The translations under genes and the position numbers were made by a program. From Candidatus Bathyarchaeota archaeon A05DMB-2 (GTDB taxonomy: Archaea > Thermoproteota > Bathyarchaeia > Bathyarchaeales > Bathycorpusculaceae), in NCBI GenBank assembly GCA_018475625.1, contig JAAKEZ010000008.1, positions 1-64,000 on the forward strand: a stretch of DNA of 64,000 nt. Reading direction: 5' to 3'. This document shows positions 1 to 8,353 of this stretch, piece after piece. Below the pieces are notes generated by a model that worked only from the letters and a program-made list of their open reading frames with translations, had not been told where the DNA came from and did not search any database. Every line of letters starts with the position of its first letter. Position 1 is the stretch's first letter.

Positions 1-808
1 TGCCTGTTTCGGGCCAGTGGTGTTCGCCGAAGGTTTCGTAGTCTGGGAAGATGTTGATGCAGTCACCGTGGGTCTCGGCGAGCCAGTGTGCGTACTTGTC
101 GGCGGTTAGGGGCCATTCGTTCCACCATCGGCTGCTGAAGCGGAAGCCGATGTCGTCTGTTAGTTTGTAGTTGCGGAGTAATACTCGGATTTTTTTGCTG
201 CCTTTGGGCGTGTAGGTGTAGTTGGGTGATTTATTGTGGAGGATTTTTTCGACGCCTTCAGTGAATATGCCTTTGTAGCCGAGGTTTTCCGCGATGTTGG
301 CGATGGTGTTGTTGTAGAGGAGTTCGGTGTTTTCGAAGACTGTGGTCGTGTAGCCGAGCAGTGCTTTGACGGCTTCACGGTGCAGTTTTACCTGTTCTTG
401 GAACTCGGTTTTTTCGGGGTAGAGGCTGCTGATGGAGTGGTAGTAGGTTTGGTTGAGGAACTCGACGCAGCCCGTTTCTGCGAGTTGTTTGAAGGTTTCG
501 AGGAGGTCGGGTTCGAACTTTTCGCATTGTTCGAGAAAGACGCCTGAGACGCTGAACGAGACTTTAACTTGGCGCCGCTCATGGCGGAACTGGTCGATGG
601 CGTCCAACAGTATGCGGTTTGATGGGAAGTAGCATTTTCGTGCGGCGCGCTTGAAAATTTCCCTGTCCACCTCGCTGTCGAAATAGTAGTCGAAAAGCTC
701 CTGTTTCTTCAGACGCCTGAAAATCTTGTTCTCCCAAAACAGGTTCCGCCGTAGCCTATGCGGCTGATGCACCTCAAACACAAACACAATGTCCGTCAAA
801 CGCCACAT
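1..808 (-). CDS. Glycoside hydrolase family 57 protein (C-terminus beyond window)
   Basis: N-terminal 269 residues of a GH57 (alpha-amylase/glucanotransferase-type) enzyme, reading leftward off the window. Visible GH57 signatures: FEVHQPHR near residue 10 (conserved region 1), VSFSVSGVFLEQ near residue 80, an ENTELLYNN stretch near residue 150, and FPDYETFGEHHW at about residue 255, the region that in the family carries the acid/base Asp. Start is ATG at 806-808; the other two frames are broken by stops. The family cleaves or transfers alpha-1,4-glucans, usually in the cytoplasm. Substrate cannot be told from half a protein. No neighbour in the window helps. Confidence 0.88.
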   Translation of the reverse strand, partial: MWRLTDIVFVFEVHQPHRLRRNLFWENKIFRRLKKQELFDYYFDSEVDREIFKRAARKCYFPSNRILLDAIDQFRHERRQVKVSFSVSGVFLEQCEKFEPDLLETFKQLAETGCVEFLNQTYYHSISSLYPEKTEFQEQVKLHREAVKALLGYTTTVFENTELLYNNTIANIAENLGYKGIFTEGVEKILHNKSPNYTYTPKGSKKIRVLLRNYKLTDDIGFRFSSRWWNEWPLTADKYAHWLAETHGDCINIFPDYETFGEHHWPETG

Positions 809-948
809 CGACCCATGCAGAAGCAATACGTAACAACGTTTATTTCTAATTTGCCCTTCGTAAAAAATACGCTGACGAACAAATAGTGCGTGAAGAGACT
901 GTGGATTTCTGAAAAGCGTAGTGAACTTGGAAGGCAGTGGGCGTCACC

Positions 949-1110
949 TTGCAGAAAACAGAAGCAGAACACCCTTACATGGAAATAAACCCGGAAATAT
1001 GCGGCGGCAACCCAGTCATCGCGCTTTCTTACTGCTACGAGAACAAGGACACGTTGGACAAGAAAATCAGAGAAGACAAACAATTCATGCGAAAACTCGC
1101 GAATCAATGA
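949..1110 (+). pseudogene. Internally deleted DUF433 (antitoxin-like) gene
   Basis: A 53-codon frame (TTG start) begins with the hallmark DUF433 N-terminus HPYMEINPEICGGNPVI but jumps straight to the typical DUF433 C-terminal helix (LSYCYENKDTLDKKIRED). In the family a GTRI-V core with a helix-turn-helix of about 30 residues lies between them; here it is absent while the frame is kept. Read as an in-frame deletion remnant, or possibly a minimal expressed peptide. DUF433 proteins are usually about 70-80 residues and often pair with PIN or DUF5615 toxins; no partner is seen next to it. Confidence 0.55.
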
Positions 1111-1507
1111 GAACAAGCTTATTACTATTTCTCTGTGCAGAATTTTGTTACGAGTTTGGATGATTTCTTTCAGCGGTTTGTTCTTGCCTTCTTCCGCTTC
1201 TTTCAGGGTAGCCCTTCAGCAACTTAGCATTTCATGTGCCACCGCATGTGCAGAACCACCATATTTGGCTCCTATTAGTGGTGCGTTGCAGAAATCTATA
1301 GAGGGGAGGTCGCTATTGGCGCCGAAACACGCCAAACCATGATGAAAACAGGAGAGGGGAGGGTCTGTTCACAGAGCAGTGGTCGTTCCAAAAAATTAAT
1401 GGCACTCTGGCTTAGAGTCCTGCTGGCTTGCAGTTGCATTCAACAGCTTAACCATTAACCATAATAGGCGGAAGACGTACTCTTCACTGAGGTTAAGACC
1501 AAACACA
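1111..1507. other. Intergenic stretch without a supported gene
   Basis: Apart from the 88-base dispersed repeat at 1260-1347 nothing coding is supported here. A frame on the plus strand crosses the repeat but looks non-proteinaceous upstream of it. Confidence 0.5.
1260..1347 (+). repeat. 88-base dispersed repeat, copy A
   Basis: Matches the reverse complement of 14404-14491 over 88 bases without gaps, with about 9 substitutions (roughly 90 percent). The central 37 bases, starting TTGCAGAAATCTATAGAG, are identical. Both copies stay open in one frame that ends in the same AKP-stop, so a decayed coding segment is possible; a conserved RNA or 3' regulatory element is an alternative. Confidence 0.8.
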
Positions 1508-1651
1508 ATGTTCAGAGATCCGGTCTGCGGCATGGTTCTTGACGAAAACACCGCCAAATTCAAAATCACCTACGAAGGCGAAACCTACCATTTTTGTAGC
1601 CTCCAATGCAAGAAAAGATTCAAGAGGCACGCAACCAAATTCGTGAAGTAA
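1508..1651 (+). CDS. YHS domain protein
   Basis: 47-residue protein that is almost only a YHS domain: DPVCGM at residues 4-9, YHFCS near residue 27 and a following CKKRF. The spacing of the three cysteines is that of the metal-binding YHS module found in heavy-metal ATPases and as stand-alone proteins. It probably binds a soft metal ion in the cytoplasm. It ends 48 bases from the convergent aquaporin gene. Start ATG gives the domain directly, with no extra N-terminal residues. Confidence 0.8.
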   Translation: MFRDPVCGMVLDENTAKFKITYEGETYHFCSLQCKKRFKRHATKFVK

Positions 1652-1698
1652 CCGGTAAAAAGAAAAAGGGGAAGTTGGAAAGCACAGCCCTGCCGTGA

Positions 1699-2424
1699 CT
1701 ACTGCAAGAACCGCCAAACAGCAGCAGCTATCAGACCGCCAATTATAGGAGCCGCCCAGAACAGCCACAACTGACTCAACGCGGTGGTATTCACCATACT
1801 CATAATAACTGCTGGACCCAAACTTCGCGCAGGATTCACCGAGGTGCCGTCAATCGGAATTCCCACAAGATGAATGAGCACTAAGCTTAACCCAATAGCT
1901 ATTCCCGCGAACCCTTTAGGCGCTTTCTCACTCGTTGAGCCATGAATCACCAGCAAGAACAAGAACGTAAACAGAACCTCAGCGATAAACGCCGACATCA
2001 TGGAATAGCCTGCAGGGGAAGCCGCATCGAACCCGTTCTGACCTAGACCATTCAAGCTCAGACTGTAAGTGGGAAGCCCAAGAGCAATCGCGTAGAGAAA
2101 CGCCGCACCGATTGTCGCGCCAACACATTGAGCAATGATGTATCCAACAGTGTCTTTAACGCTTATTTTTCCCGCAGCCAACATGGAAATCGATATTGCA
2201 GGGTTAATGTGGCAACCAGAAATGCCTCCAATCGCGTACACCATAGCAAGTACTGAGAGACCAAAAGCAAAAGCAATTCCTACCGTGCCTATGCCCACTA
2301 AACCACCCGGTTGAATCCCAAAATCTCTGGCCGCAATCACCGCACTTCCACAGCCCATCATAACTAACACAAGGGTTCCAATTAGTTCCGACGCATACTT
2401 TTTTGCCGCACTATTTTCACTCAT
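1699..2424 (-). CDS. Aquaporin / glycerol facilitator (MIP family)
   Basis: 241 residues with six hydrophobic helices and the two half-helix NPA motifs expected of the MIP family: HINPAIS near residue 74 and SVNPARS near residue 196, the latter followed by the conserved LGPAV. Length is that of AqpM/AqpZ-type channels. It moves water or small neutral solutes through the cytoplasmic membrane. Preceded by about 120 bases with an AT-rich promoter-like stretch; it stands alone, with the DUF1015 gene upstream on the same strand. Confidence 0.95.
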   Translation of the reverse strand: MSENSAAKKYASELIGTLVLVMMGCGSAVIAARDFGIQPGGLVGIGTVGIAFAFGLSVLAMVYAIGGISGCHINPAISISMLAAGKISVKDTVGYIIAQCVGATIGAAFLYAIALGLPTYSLSLNGLGQNGFDAASPAGYSMMSAFIAEVLFTFLFLLVIHGSTSEKAPKGFAGIAIGLSLVLIHLVGIPIDGTSVNPARSLGPAVIMSMVNTTALSQLWLFWAAPIIGGLIAAAVWRFLQ

Positions 2425-2545
2425 GCAAATTCCTCATTTCAGTAAGGTCACGAACACCCTTTTTCTAACTTAACTTTTATAATAGTTTCCATGAAAATGG
2501 TACACATATTAGACAAGAAAACCGAAATGCTCGGAAAAACGCATA

Positions 2546-3823
2546 TTAGAGCTTTTCCTCAGGCGAAATGTCCATCATCGCTAAGCCCGAAACTGGCTTC
2601 GGATAGAAATCCGTGGATTTCTCCGGTAACCGTTCATGCTGCTGCGCAATCTGCCACACAACCTTAGAACTTATCGGATTAACTAGGAACGCCACGCTGG
2701 CTTCGCCCTTGTCAACTTTTTCCACGGCTTCTCTTGTCCATCGCACGTAAAGAATATCCTCATCCATCTTGAACTCTCCTGCGTTTAGTACGCTCTTGAA
2801 AATCACGTCATGCAGTATGACTACATCAAAAAGCTTTGTTTCCTTTGACGAAATGGCTTCCACGAATTCGTAAACGTGTTTCTCATGCTTCAAAAGCAAG
2901 CCATGTGCCTTCTCTTTGGTGTAAACGCAGAAAGCATGTTCGTTCCTGTTGTTCGCAAGAAACTCTTCCAAGCCTTTTACGGTGGCGTCAATTTCTGAAA
3001 CAGTGAAAAGTTGTTGCAGCGCGTCCATGTGGTCGTTTGTTAGTTTAAAGTTTTTCAGGAGTCGGTGAGTGGGCAAAACCACGAGTCCTTTTTCTTGAAC
3101 TGGAACCATGTAGCTCATGTGGAAATTGAACGCGGAATCTTCAGACCAATTTCCCTGTCTGCGCATTTCGTCTCTGTAGGCGACGGCACTTTCGTACCTG
3201 TGGTGGCCGTCTGTAATCACGAGGTTCTTATCTTTCAGTGCTTCCTGCACGAGCCGTATTTTTTGCGGGTCAGTCACCCTCCAAAGGGTGTGCTTGACTC
3301 TGAAGGAATCCTCGACTTCCGCCACGGGTTTAGTCTTCGTGACATCCGCAAAAAATTCGATGGTTCTGTTCTCTGGGTCGGAGTAAATTAGAAAAACGGG
3401 TTCAAGGTCTTTTTGAACCGTGCGCAGCATGCTCAGCCTGTCCGCTTTCGGCTCTTCATACGTGACTTCGTGGGGGAAAACGACATCTTCGCTATAGTCG
3501 TAGAGTCGCAAGGCGGCGATTAGCCCTGTGCGGGCGCAGGTTTCACCGTTAAGCCTGAATTCTTGTCTTGAGACGAAAACCGTTGGTTCTTTATCCTTCG
3601 CAAGTACGCCTTCGCTCATCCACTGTTGGATTCTTTGCCGCGCCACTTCATACTTGTTCTCTTCTAACGGCAGAATCAGTCGGCAGTAGTTGTACGGTGA
3701 CTGCTTGTAGTATTCAACCTGCATATCGGGGTCGATTTTGTCATAGGGCTGAGTTATCAGGTTTTTGAGGTCTCCAGCTTTTTCAGTGTAGCGTATTGCC
3801 TTGAATGGTCTAATGTCAACCAA
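2546..3823 (-). CDS. DUF1015 family protein
   Basis: 425 residues matching the DUF1015 family from end to end: IRPFKAIRYTEKAGDLKNLITQPYDKID at the start (quoted in part: RPFKAIRY, QPYD), VFPHEVTY, and the family hallmark DGHHRYE near residue 205. Third gene of an operon behind the class V aminotransferase and phosphoglycerate dehydrogenase, 5 bases after serA. The same neighbourhood is known in other archaea and Thermotogales, which suggests a step in serine metabolism; no phosphoserine phosphatase is seen here, so DUF1015 could be linked to that step. That role is inference. Confidence 0.9.
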   Translation of the reverse strand: MVDIRPFKAIRYTEKAGDLKNLITQPYDKIDPDMQVEYYKQSPYNYCRLILPLEENKYEVARQRIQQWMSEGVLAKDKEPTVFVSRQEFRLNGETCARTGLIAALRLYDYSEDVVFPHEVTYEEPKADRLSMLRTVQKDLEPVFLIYSDPENRTIEFFADVTKTKPVAEVEDSFRVKHTLWRVTDPQKIRLVQEALKDKNLVITDGHHRYESAVAYRDEMRRQGNWSEDSAFNFHMSYMVPVQEKGLVVLPTHRLLKNFKLTNDHMDALQQLFTVSEIDATVKGLEEFLANNRNEHAFCVYTKEKAHGLLLKHEKHVYEFVEAISSKETKLFDVVILHDVIFKSVLNAGEFKMDEDILYVRWTREAVEKVDKGEASVAFLVNPISSKVVWQIAQQHERLPEKSTDFYPKPVSGLAMMDISPEEKL

Positions 3824-3828
3824 GCCTG

Positions 3829-4731
3829 TCAGCTCGCAGGTTTTTCCAGTACTTCGATTATTTTTTTGGCTATTTGCACGCTTGCCTTAAGTTGGGCTTC
3901 GTGGGTTTGGGCGCCTATGTGGGGCGTGGCAATCACGTTCTTGAGGGTGAGCAGTTTGCTGTTTTTTGGAGGTTCCTCTTCGAAAACATCTATCGCTGCG
4001 GCTTTGACCTTGCCCGAGATAAGAGCCTGGTAAAGTGCTTCTTGGTCAACTATTCCGCCTCGGGAGCAGTCGATTATCATCACACCGTCCTTCATCATGT
4101 TGAACTCTCTTGTTGAAATCATGTGCCTAGTGCTCGGCGTAAGAGGAACGTGGATGGTGATGAAGTCTGCTTCAGGCAACATCTCGTGCAGGGGTATGAA
4201 GCGGTCGAAAACGCATTCTTCCACTCCGAGGACTCGCATGCCTAAAGCCGCGGCAATTCTTTCAACGGTTCTGCCTATGTAGCCGCAGCCTACTATGCCG
4301 AGGGTTTTTCCGTTGACTTCCACGCCCATGAGTTCTTCTTTTTTCCATTTGCCCTCGCGAAGCGAATTTGTGCCTTCAACGATGCCTCTGGCGAGCGCCA
4401 ACAAGTGCCCAATCGTTAGTTCAGCAACGCTCATGTAAGACACGTGGGGCGTGTTTACAACCGCGATTCCCCGCTCCTTTGCCTTTGCCGTGTCGATGTT
4501 GTCTAAGCCTTCGCCTGCGCGACCGATAACACGAAGCTTGGAGGCTTTGTTGATTAGGTCTTCGTTGACTTTGGTGGCTGACCGCACAATGAGCGCTTCG
4601 TATTCGCCTACCAGTTTCGGGAGTTCAGTTTTAGGCACATCCCAAGCTCTCGTGACTGTGTAGCCTTTTTCTTCTAGAAGTTTTATGCCTTCGTCGGCAA
4701 TTTTGTCGCAGACAAGAACCTTGAACGTCAT
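3829..4731 (-). CDS. serA: D-3-phosphoglycerate dehydrogenase (short form)
   Basis: 300-residue D-2-hydroxyacid dehydrogenase. The Rossmann motif GCGYIGRTV is at about residues 147-155; the catalytic triad is visible as Arg in CSRGGIVD, Glu in DVFEEEP and His in TPHIGAQT. It oxidises 3-phosphoglycerate with NAD to 3-phosphohydroxypyruvate, first step of serine synthesis. It lacks the C-terminal ACT domain of long SerA, so serine feedback through that domain is unlikely. Its ATG follows the aminotransferase stop with no gap, so the two are cotranslated. Confidence 0.9.
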   Translation of the reverse strand: MTFKVLVCDKIADEGIKLLEEKGYTVTRAWDVPKTELPKLVGEYEALIVRSATKVNEDLINKASKLRVIGRAGEGLDNIDTAKAKERGIAVVNTPHVSYMSVAELTIGHLLALARGIVEGTNSLREGKWKKEELMGVEVNGKTLGIVGCGYIGRTVERIAAALGMRVLGVEECVFDRFIPLHEMLPEADFITIHVPLTPSTRHMISTREFNMMKDGVMIIDCSRGGIVDQEALYQALISGKVKAAAIDVFEEEPPKNSKLLTLKNVIATPHIGAQTHEAQLKASVQIAKKIIEVLEKPAS

Positions 4732-5814
4732 TTAGGCAAGCTCCCAGATTTCATCTATGACCGCGAGAACCTGCTTTATCTCTTCCAGCGTCCACTCACC
4801 CATGTGTCCGATGCGGAAGGTTTTCTCGGCTAGTTTGCCGTAGCCGTTGGAGATGACGTAGCCGTGCTCCGCGAGTTTCATGTTCAGGTCTTTCACGCTC
4901 TTGCCATGCGTGTTCTGGATGCAGCTTACGGTGATTGATTCGTAGCCGGGTTCAGAGAACATGGCAAAGTGCTTATTCGCCCATTGCTGCGTGTACTCTG
5001 CCATTGCCCTATGCCGCTCGTAAACCTTTTCGTACGTTTCTTCCAGCAGAAGGTCCATGCGCTTGTTCAAGGCGTACAGCAGCGGGATGCAGGGCGTAAA
5101 GGGCGTCTGGTGCTTTTGTTCAGCTTCGAATATTTCCACCAGGTCCGTGTAGCTGCCGCGGTTCGGGATTTTCCGTGCTCTTTCCAGCGCCCTGTCGTTA
5201 ACCAAGCCTACTGCTAGCCCAGGTGGCAGGGCGAAGCATTTCTGTGTTGAGGCGAAGATGATGTCGCAGCCGATTTCTGCGGGAAACGTTTTGTCGCCCG
5301 CCATGGATGAGACAGCGTCGATGACGTAGATGACGTCTGGGTAGTTTCGGCGCACCATTTTGCCGATTTCCTGGATTGGGTTGCGGACGCCTGTGGAGGA
5401 TTCGTTGTGGCACACTGCCAACGTGTCGTATTCGCCTGTCTCGAGTTTTTCAGCTACCATGTCGGGTTTAACGGCTCTGCCCCATTCCACTTCCATGAAG
5501 TCGGCTTGTTTGCCGCAGCCTTGGATAGTTTTGCCGAATCTTTCGGAGAAGGCGCCGTTGATGCACACGAGGGCTTTGTGTTTTACGATGCTTCGGGCGA
5601 CGATGTCGAACCAGAGGGTTCCTGAGCTGGTGGTGACCGTGGGTTTGCAGTCGCTTGGCAGTTGGAAGTACTCTGTGAGTTTCGCGATTACTTGGACGTA
5701 GAATTCTTGGAATTCTTTGCTTCTGTGACCGATAAGCGGGTGGGTTTGTTCTTGGAGTATGGTTTGGCTTACTTCTGTTGGACCTGGAATCAGGAGTTTC
5801 TTGTGCATTTTCAC
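4732..5814 (-). CDS. Class V aminotransferase (serine/alanine-glyoxylate type)
   Basis: 360-residue PLP enzyme of fold type I. LLIPGPTEVS at the N-terminus and the PLP lysine in STQKCFALPPG (Lys192) identify the alanine/serine-glyoxylate aminotransferase group. Next to serA it most likely transaminates phosphohydroxypyruvate or hydroxypyruvate in serine formation, rather than glyoxylate detoxification; that choice is from context. First gene of the operon; AAAGGAG lies about 8 bases before the ATG. Confidence 0.9.
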   Translation of the reverse strand: MKMHKKLLIPGPTEVSQTILQEQTHPLIGHRSKEFQEFYVQVIAKLTEYFQLPSDCKPTVTTSSGTLWFDIVARSIVKHKALVCINGAFSERFGKTIQGCGKQADFMEVEWGRAVKPDMVAEKLETGEYDTLAVCHNESSTGVRNPIQEIGKMVRRNYPDVIYVIDAVSSMAGDKTFPAEIGCDIIFASTQKCFALPPGLAVGLVNDRALERARKIPNRGSYTDLVEIFEAEQKHQTPFTPCIPLLYALNKRMDLLLEETYEKVYERHRAMAEYTQQWANKHFAMFSEPGYESITVSCIQNTHGKSVKDLNMKLAEHGYVISNGYGKLAEKTFRIGHMGEWTLEEIKQVLAVIDEIWELA

Positions 5815-6190
5815 GTCTCCTTTGCGGTTTTTCTATGTTTTGTTTGGTTTATCTCATTTTTTGCGTTCAAGACAAGCAGCCACCGAAAAATGTTAAGCGT
5901 TAGTTGGGTTGGTTAACTGCGGGTCTATTTTTTGCAGTGTCCGGAGCCGCATCCGGAGCGAGTGTTTCCGCTGTTGTTGGGTATTACAAGGTTTGGGTTC
6001 ATGGCAGTTAACCACAAGAGCAAGTAGTGTTTGGTTTTTTGGATATAAGGTTTACGCTGGGATTGTGATGTCTGCTGTGGGATGCTGGTTATGGATAAAT
6101 CTGGATTTTGTCTATAGGAGAATTCTGAAAAATTAACTCACAAGGTATTTAAACGCTTTAATCGAAGAAGTATGGGCTGAGGTAACGTCG
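5815..6190. other. Intergenic region upstream of the serine operon
   Basis: Holds the leader of the serine operon (leftward), a possible 25-codon Cys-rich peptide at 5925-6002 and the promoter of the rightward winged-helix gene. No other gene is supported. Confidence 0.5.
5925..6002 (-). CDS. Possible tiny Cys/Gly-rich peptide
   Basis: 25 codons from ATG ending in SGCGSGHCKK. The compact CxxxxC with flanking Gly/Ser and basic end looks like a metal-binding tail, but the frame is short, has no clear ribosome binding site, and could be chance. No family recognised. Confidence 0.25.
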   Translation of the reverse strand: MNPNLVIPNNSGNTRSGCGSGHCKK

Positions 6191-6403
6191 GTGTCCAAGG
6201 TTGATTTGGTTTTGGAGTTACTCGGCGACGGCGGATGGCATGAGATTACAGAGTTGCAGCAGAGCCTGACGCTGGATGAGCGGGAGGTGCAGGAGATTTT
6301 GGCGTTTTTGGGCACGTATGAGTTGGCTGAGGTTGATGCTGAGAAGGGGAGGGTGAGGATTAGCCGGGATTTTCAGAAGTTGCTGAATTTGAATGTTTTT
6401 TAA
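6191..6403 (+). CDS. Small winged-helix DNA-binding protein
   Basis: 70 residues, GTG start. The pattern DLVLELLGDGGWHEITELQQ, then a recognition-helix-like EREVQEILAFL and a wing ending RVRISRDFQKLL, is a minimal winged helix typical of archaeal one-domain regulators. It converges on the Roadblock operon, ending 27 bases from it, and may regulate that operon or the divergent serine operon. Target unknown. Confidence 0.65.
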   Translation: MSKVDLVLELLGDGGWHEITELQQSLTLDEREVQEILAFLGTYELAEVDAEKGRVRISRDFQKLLNLNVF

Positions 6404-6430
6404 AAATTGTGGGAATTTTGGGTTTTGGGG

Positions 6431-6844
6431 TTAATGCGGGATTCTGTTCAGGATGGCGGTGTGGTCTGCTGTTTTTTCCATGAATATGCTGATTTTGTTT
6501 GCGCCTATTAGCAGGCTGAGGGTTTTGAGTTCTTTGCCCTGGATGAATATGTGTTGGGGTTCGCCGAGGTTGAATAGTTCGGTGATTTCTCGGCTTGAAT
6601 CCAGCGCCTGTGAGGAGAGTATGGCGTATTCGACTATTTTTCCGGGTTCTTTGAGGTCAATGGTTGCTGATGTTGTGCCTCTGAGTATGTAGCCTTGGAC
6701 GCCTTTGAGTTTGCGGATTTCTTTGAGGGTTTCACTTAGGGTTGTGAAGGTTTCGTCTTCTTGGCTGGTGTTTTCTGGCTCTTCGTCGTCTTCCATCATT
6801 ATGGCGGACGCGGTTTCGGTTATGCTGCCCTTTTTCTTTACCAT
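6431..6844 (-). CDS. Roadblock/LC7-like protein
   Basis: 137 residues: an acidic disordered N-terminus (about 1-30) then a Roadblock/LC7-like fold (LKEIRKLKGVQGYIL near residue 40, later a strand-rich region ending IGANKISIFM and a final helix). Roadblock proteins are regulators of small Ras-like GTPases; MglB is the best known bacterial case. Last gene of the four-gene pilin operon, 15 bases after the larger Roadblock-like gene. No GTPase gene is in view. Assignment rests on pattern and context. Confidence 0.6.
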   Translation of the reverse strand: MVKKKGSITETASAIMMEDDEEPENTSQEDETFTTLSETLKEIRKLKGVQGYILRGTTSATIDLKEPGKIVEYAILSSQALDSSREITELFNLGEPQHIFIQGKELKTLSLLIGANKISIFMEKTADHTAILNRIPH

Positions 6845-6859
6845 GTTTTTGCGCCTCGG

Positions 6860-7783
6860 TTACTCCACTACTGGTTTGACCATGACGAGTTCGCCTTTTG
6901 TGGCTTCTAGGGTTATTTGGAGTTTTTCTGGGATTTGGATTATGCCTTTTCCTTGGTATTTTGAGTCTTTGATGTTTTTGAATTTGCAGCGTGTGGTTTT
7001 TCCGTTTAGGGCTTCTATGTCGACTTCTTCGATTTCTTTGTCGCCGTAGAGGTCGTTCCATTGTGCGATTAGGGCGTTGTCAATGCGCACTGTGTCTGAT
7101 GGTACGAGTAGGCCGCCGAGGTTTTCGACTATAAGCTGGGTTACTGGGGGTTCGGGGATTTGGAGTCCGTTTTCTTCTTCGGTTTCTTGGGGTTGTTGTT
7201 CTTTGATTGGTTCGATTGGTTCCATGGGTTCGTATGGTTCGGCTTCTTCGGGTTCCGGGATTTCTTGTGGTGCTGCTTCTTCCCCGGGTTCTTGTTCTGG
7301 GGGTTCTTCGATTTCGGGTTCGTAGGCAGGGGCTTCTTCTTGGTCGGCTTCGTTGGTTTCTTCTTCTGGTTCGGGTTCAGCTAAAGGCGATTTTTCTTTT
7401 GCGTTTTCTTCTGGCTGGATTTCGTCGACTAGTTTGATTACGATTGGGATTAGGACTTGGGTTAGTGTGTTGACGTATTTTTCGTCTGCCTCTTTAGAGG
7501 CGACGCTTGTAAGGTAGAAGTCGTTCATGCGTGTGATGGTGACTTTGCCTTCTGCGCCTTGGATGGTGACGGTTTCTATGGCGCCGCCTATGGTGTCTGC
7601 TCTTTCTGTGATGTCATTGAAGGCTTCGATGGTTTTGCGTATGGTTTTTTCGGGTGTTTCGTCGTCTTTGGCTAGGATTTTGGTGTTTTCTTCGAAGATG
7701 AAGGTGTTGGTTACGTCTGGGCAGACGTTTTTGATTTCTTTCAGTGTGTTTTTGAGGGCGAAGGCGTATACTTCATTGCTCAT
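6860..7783 (-). CDS. Roadblock-like domain protein with acidic linker
   Basis: 307 residues in three parts: an N-terminal Roadblock/LC7-like domain (about 1-120, with LKEIKNVCPDV and a GAEGKVTITRMNDFYLT strand pair), a very acidic Pro/Glu-rich linker (about 125-210, repeats of EPEPEE, EIPEPEE, PIEPI), and a small basic/beta C-terminal domain (about 215-307). GGAG precedes the ATG. The linker is probably extended and disordered. Third gene of the pilin operon; likely a cytoplasmic adaptor, function unproven. Confidence 0.6.
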   Translation of the reverse strand: MSNEVYAFALKNTLKEIKNVCPDVTNTFIFEENTKILAKDDETPEKTIRKTIEAFNDITERADTIGGAIETVTIQGAEGKVTITRMNDFYLTSVASKEADEKYVNTLTQVLIPIVIKLVDEIQPEENAKEKSPLAEPEPEEETNEADQEEAPAYEPEIEEPPEQEPGEEAAPQEIPEPEEAEPYEPMEPIEPIKEQQPQETEEENGLQIPEPPVTQLIVENLGGLLVPSDTVRIDNALIAQWNDLYGDKEIEEVDIEALNGKTTRCKFKNIKDSKYQGKGIIQIPEKLQITLEATKGELVMVKPVVE

Positions 7784-7823
7784 GTTCTAGCGCTCCTGCT
7801 GGTTGTTGGTAGCATGGGGCGGC

Positions 7824-8270
7824 TTAGGAGATTTTGAACAGGATGCGTTCTGGGACTCCTTCGCTTTCGACCACTAGATACTTTAGTCCTTCGGTGTCGC
7901 CGAGTTGGTCTAGCCATTTGAGGGCTTCGCGGGCTTTCTGCAGGACGAGCAGGCGTTCTTGGTGGCTGCGTACGACTGATTCGATGGCGGTTAGTTCGTG
8001 GAATGGGTTGGCGTCCAGGACGATTTCTAGGCTGCCTACGCTGATTTCGCCGAGTGTTTCGGCTGATGCTTTGGTTTTGCCTGCGAGTTTCATGACGACT
8101 TCGCGGATTTTCTTGGATTTCTCCGCCAGGTTTCTGATTTCATCTAGCCTTCGCAGGTATTCGCCCAGCGTGCTTTTTGTGTCTGAAATTTCTTTATCCA
8201 GGGTTTCGGCTATTTCTTCGGCTGATCCGTATTCCTTTATTTCTACTACCATTGTTTTTTGCACCTCCAA
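7824..8270 (-). CDS. Coiled-coil protein of the pilin operon
   Basis: 148 residues, largely alpha-helical: heptad-rich TLDKEISDTKSTL onward, a KSKKIREVVMKLAGK helix, and a second long helix SHQERLLVLQKAREALKWL. No membrane segment and no recognised family. Lies between the pilin and Roadblock genes (83 and 40 bases apart), so it may link the pilus or a surface structure to a cytoplasmic regulator. Confidence 0.65.
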   Translation of the reverse strand: MEVQKTMVVEIKEYGSAEEIAETLDKEISDTKSTLGEYLRRLDEIRNLAEKSKKIREVVMKLAGKTKASAETLGEISVGSLEIVLDANPFHELTAIESVVRSHQERLLVLQKAREALKWLDQLGDTEGLKYLVVESEGVPERILFKIS

Positions 8271-8353
8271 AGAGGAAACAAGAGAAAGGGAAATTTGGAG
8301 CGGTTAAGCTCACCCTACCCCTCGATGTCGCTAAAGCAAAGATATGGGGAAAT

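Noticed and set aside
388-582. Small basic protein on the minus strand
   Set aside because: It lies inside the GH57 gene in a different frame.
796-1116. A leftward protein gene between the GH57 and DUF433 remnants
   Set aside because: Composition is Phe/Val/Cys-rich without pattern and it overlaps the DUF433 frame and the GH57 start; it is an antisense shadow.
7077-7437. Several Gly/Ser/Phe-rich rightward frames
   Set aside because: They are antisense to the acidic Pro/Glu linker of the Roadblock-like protein, whose codon repeats leave all frames open.
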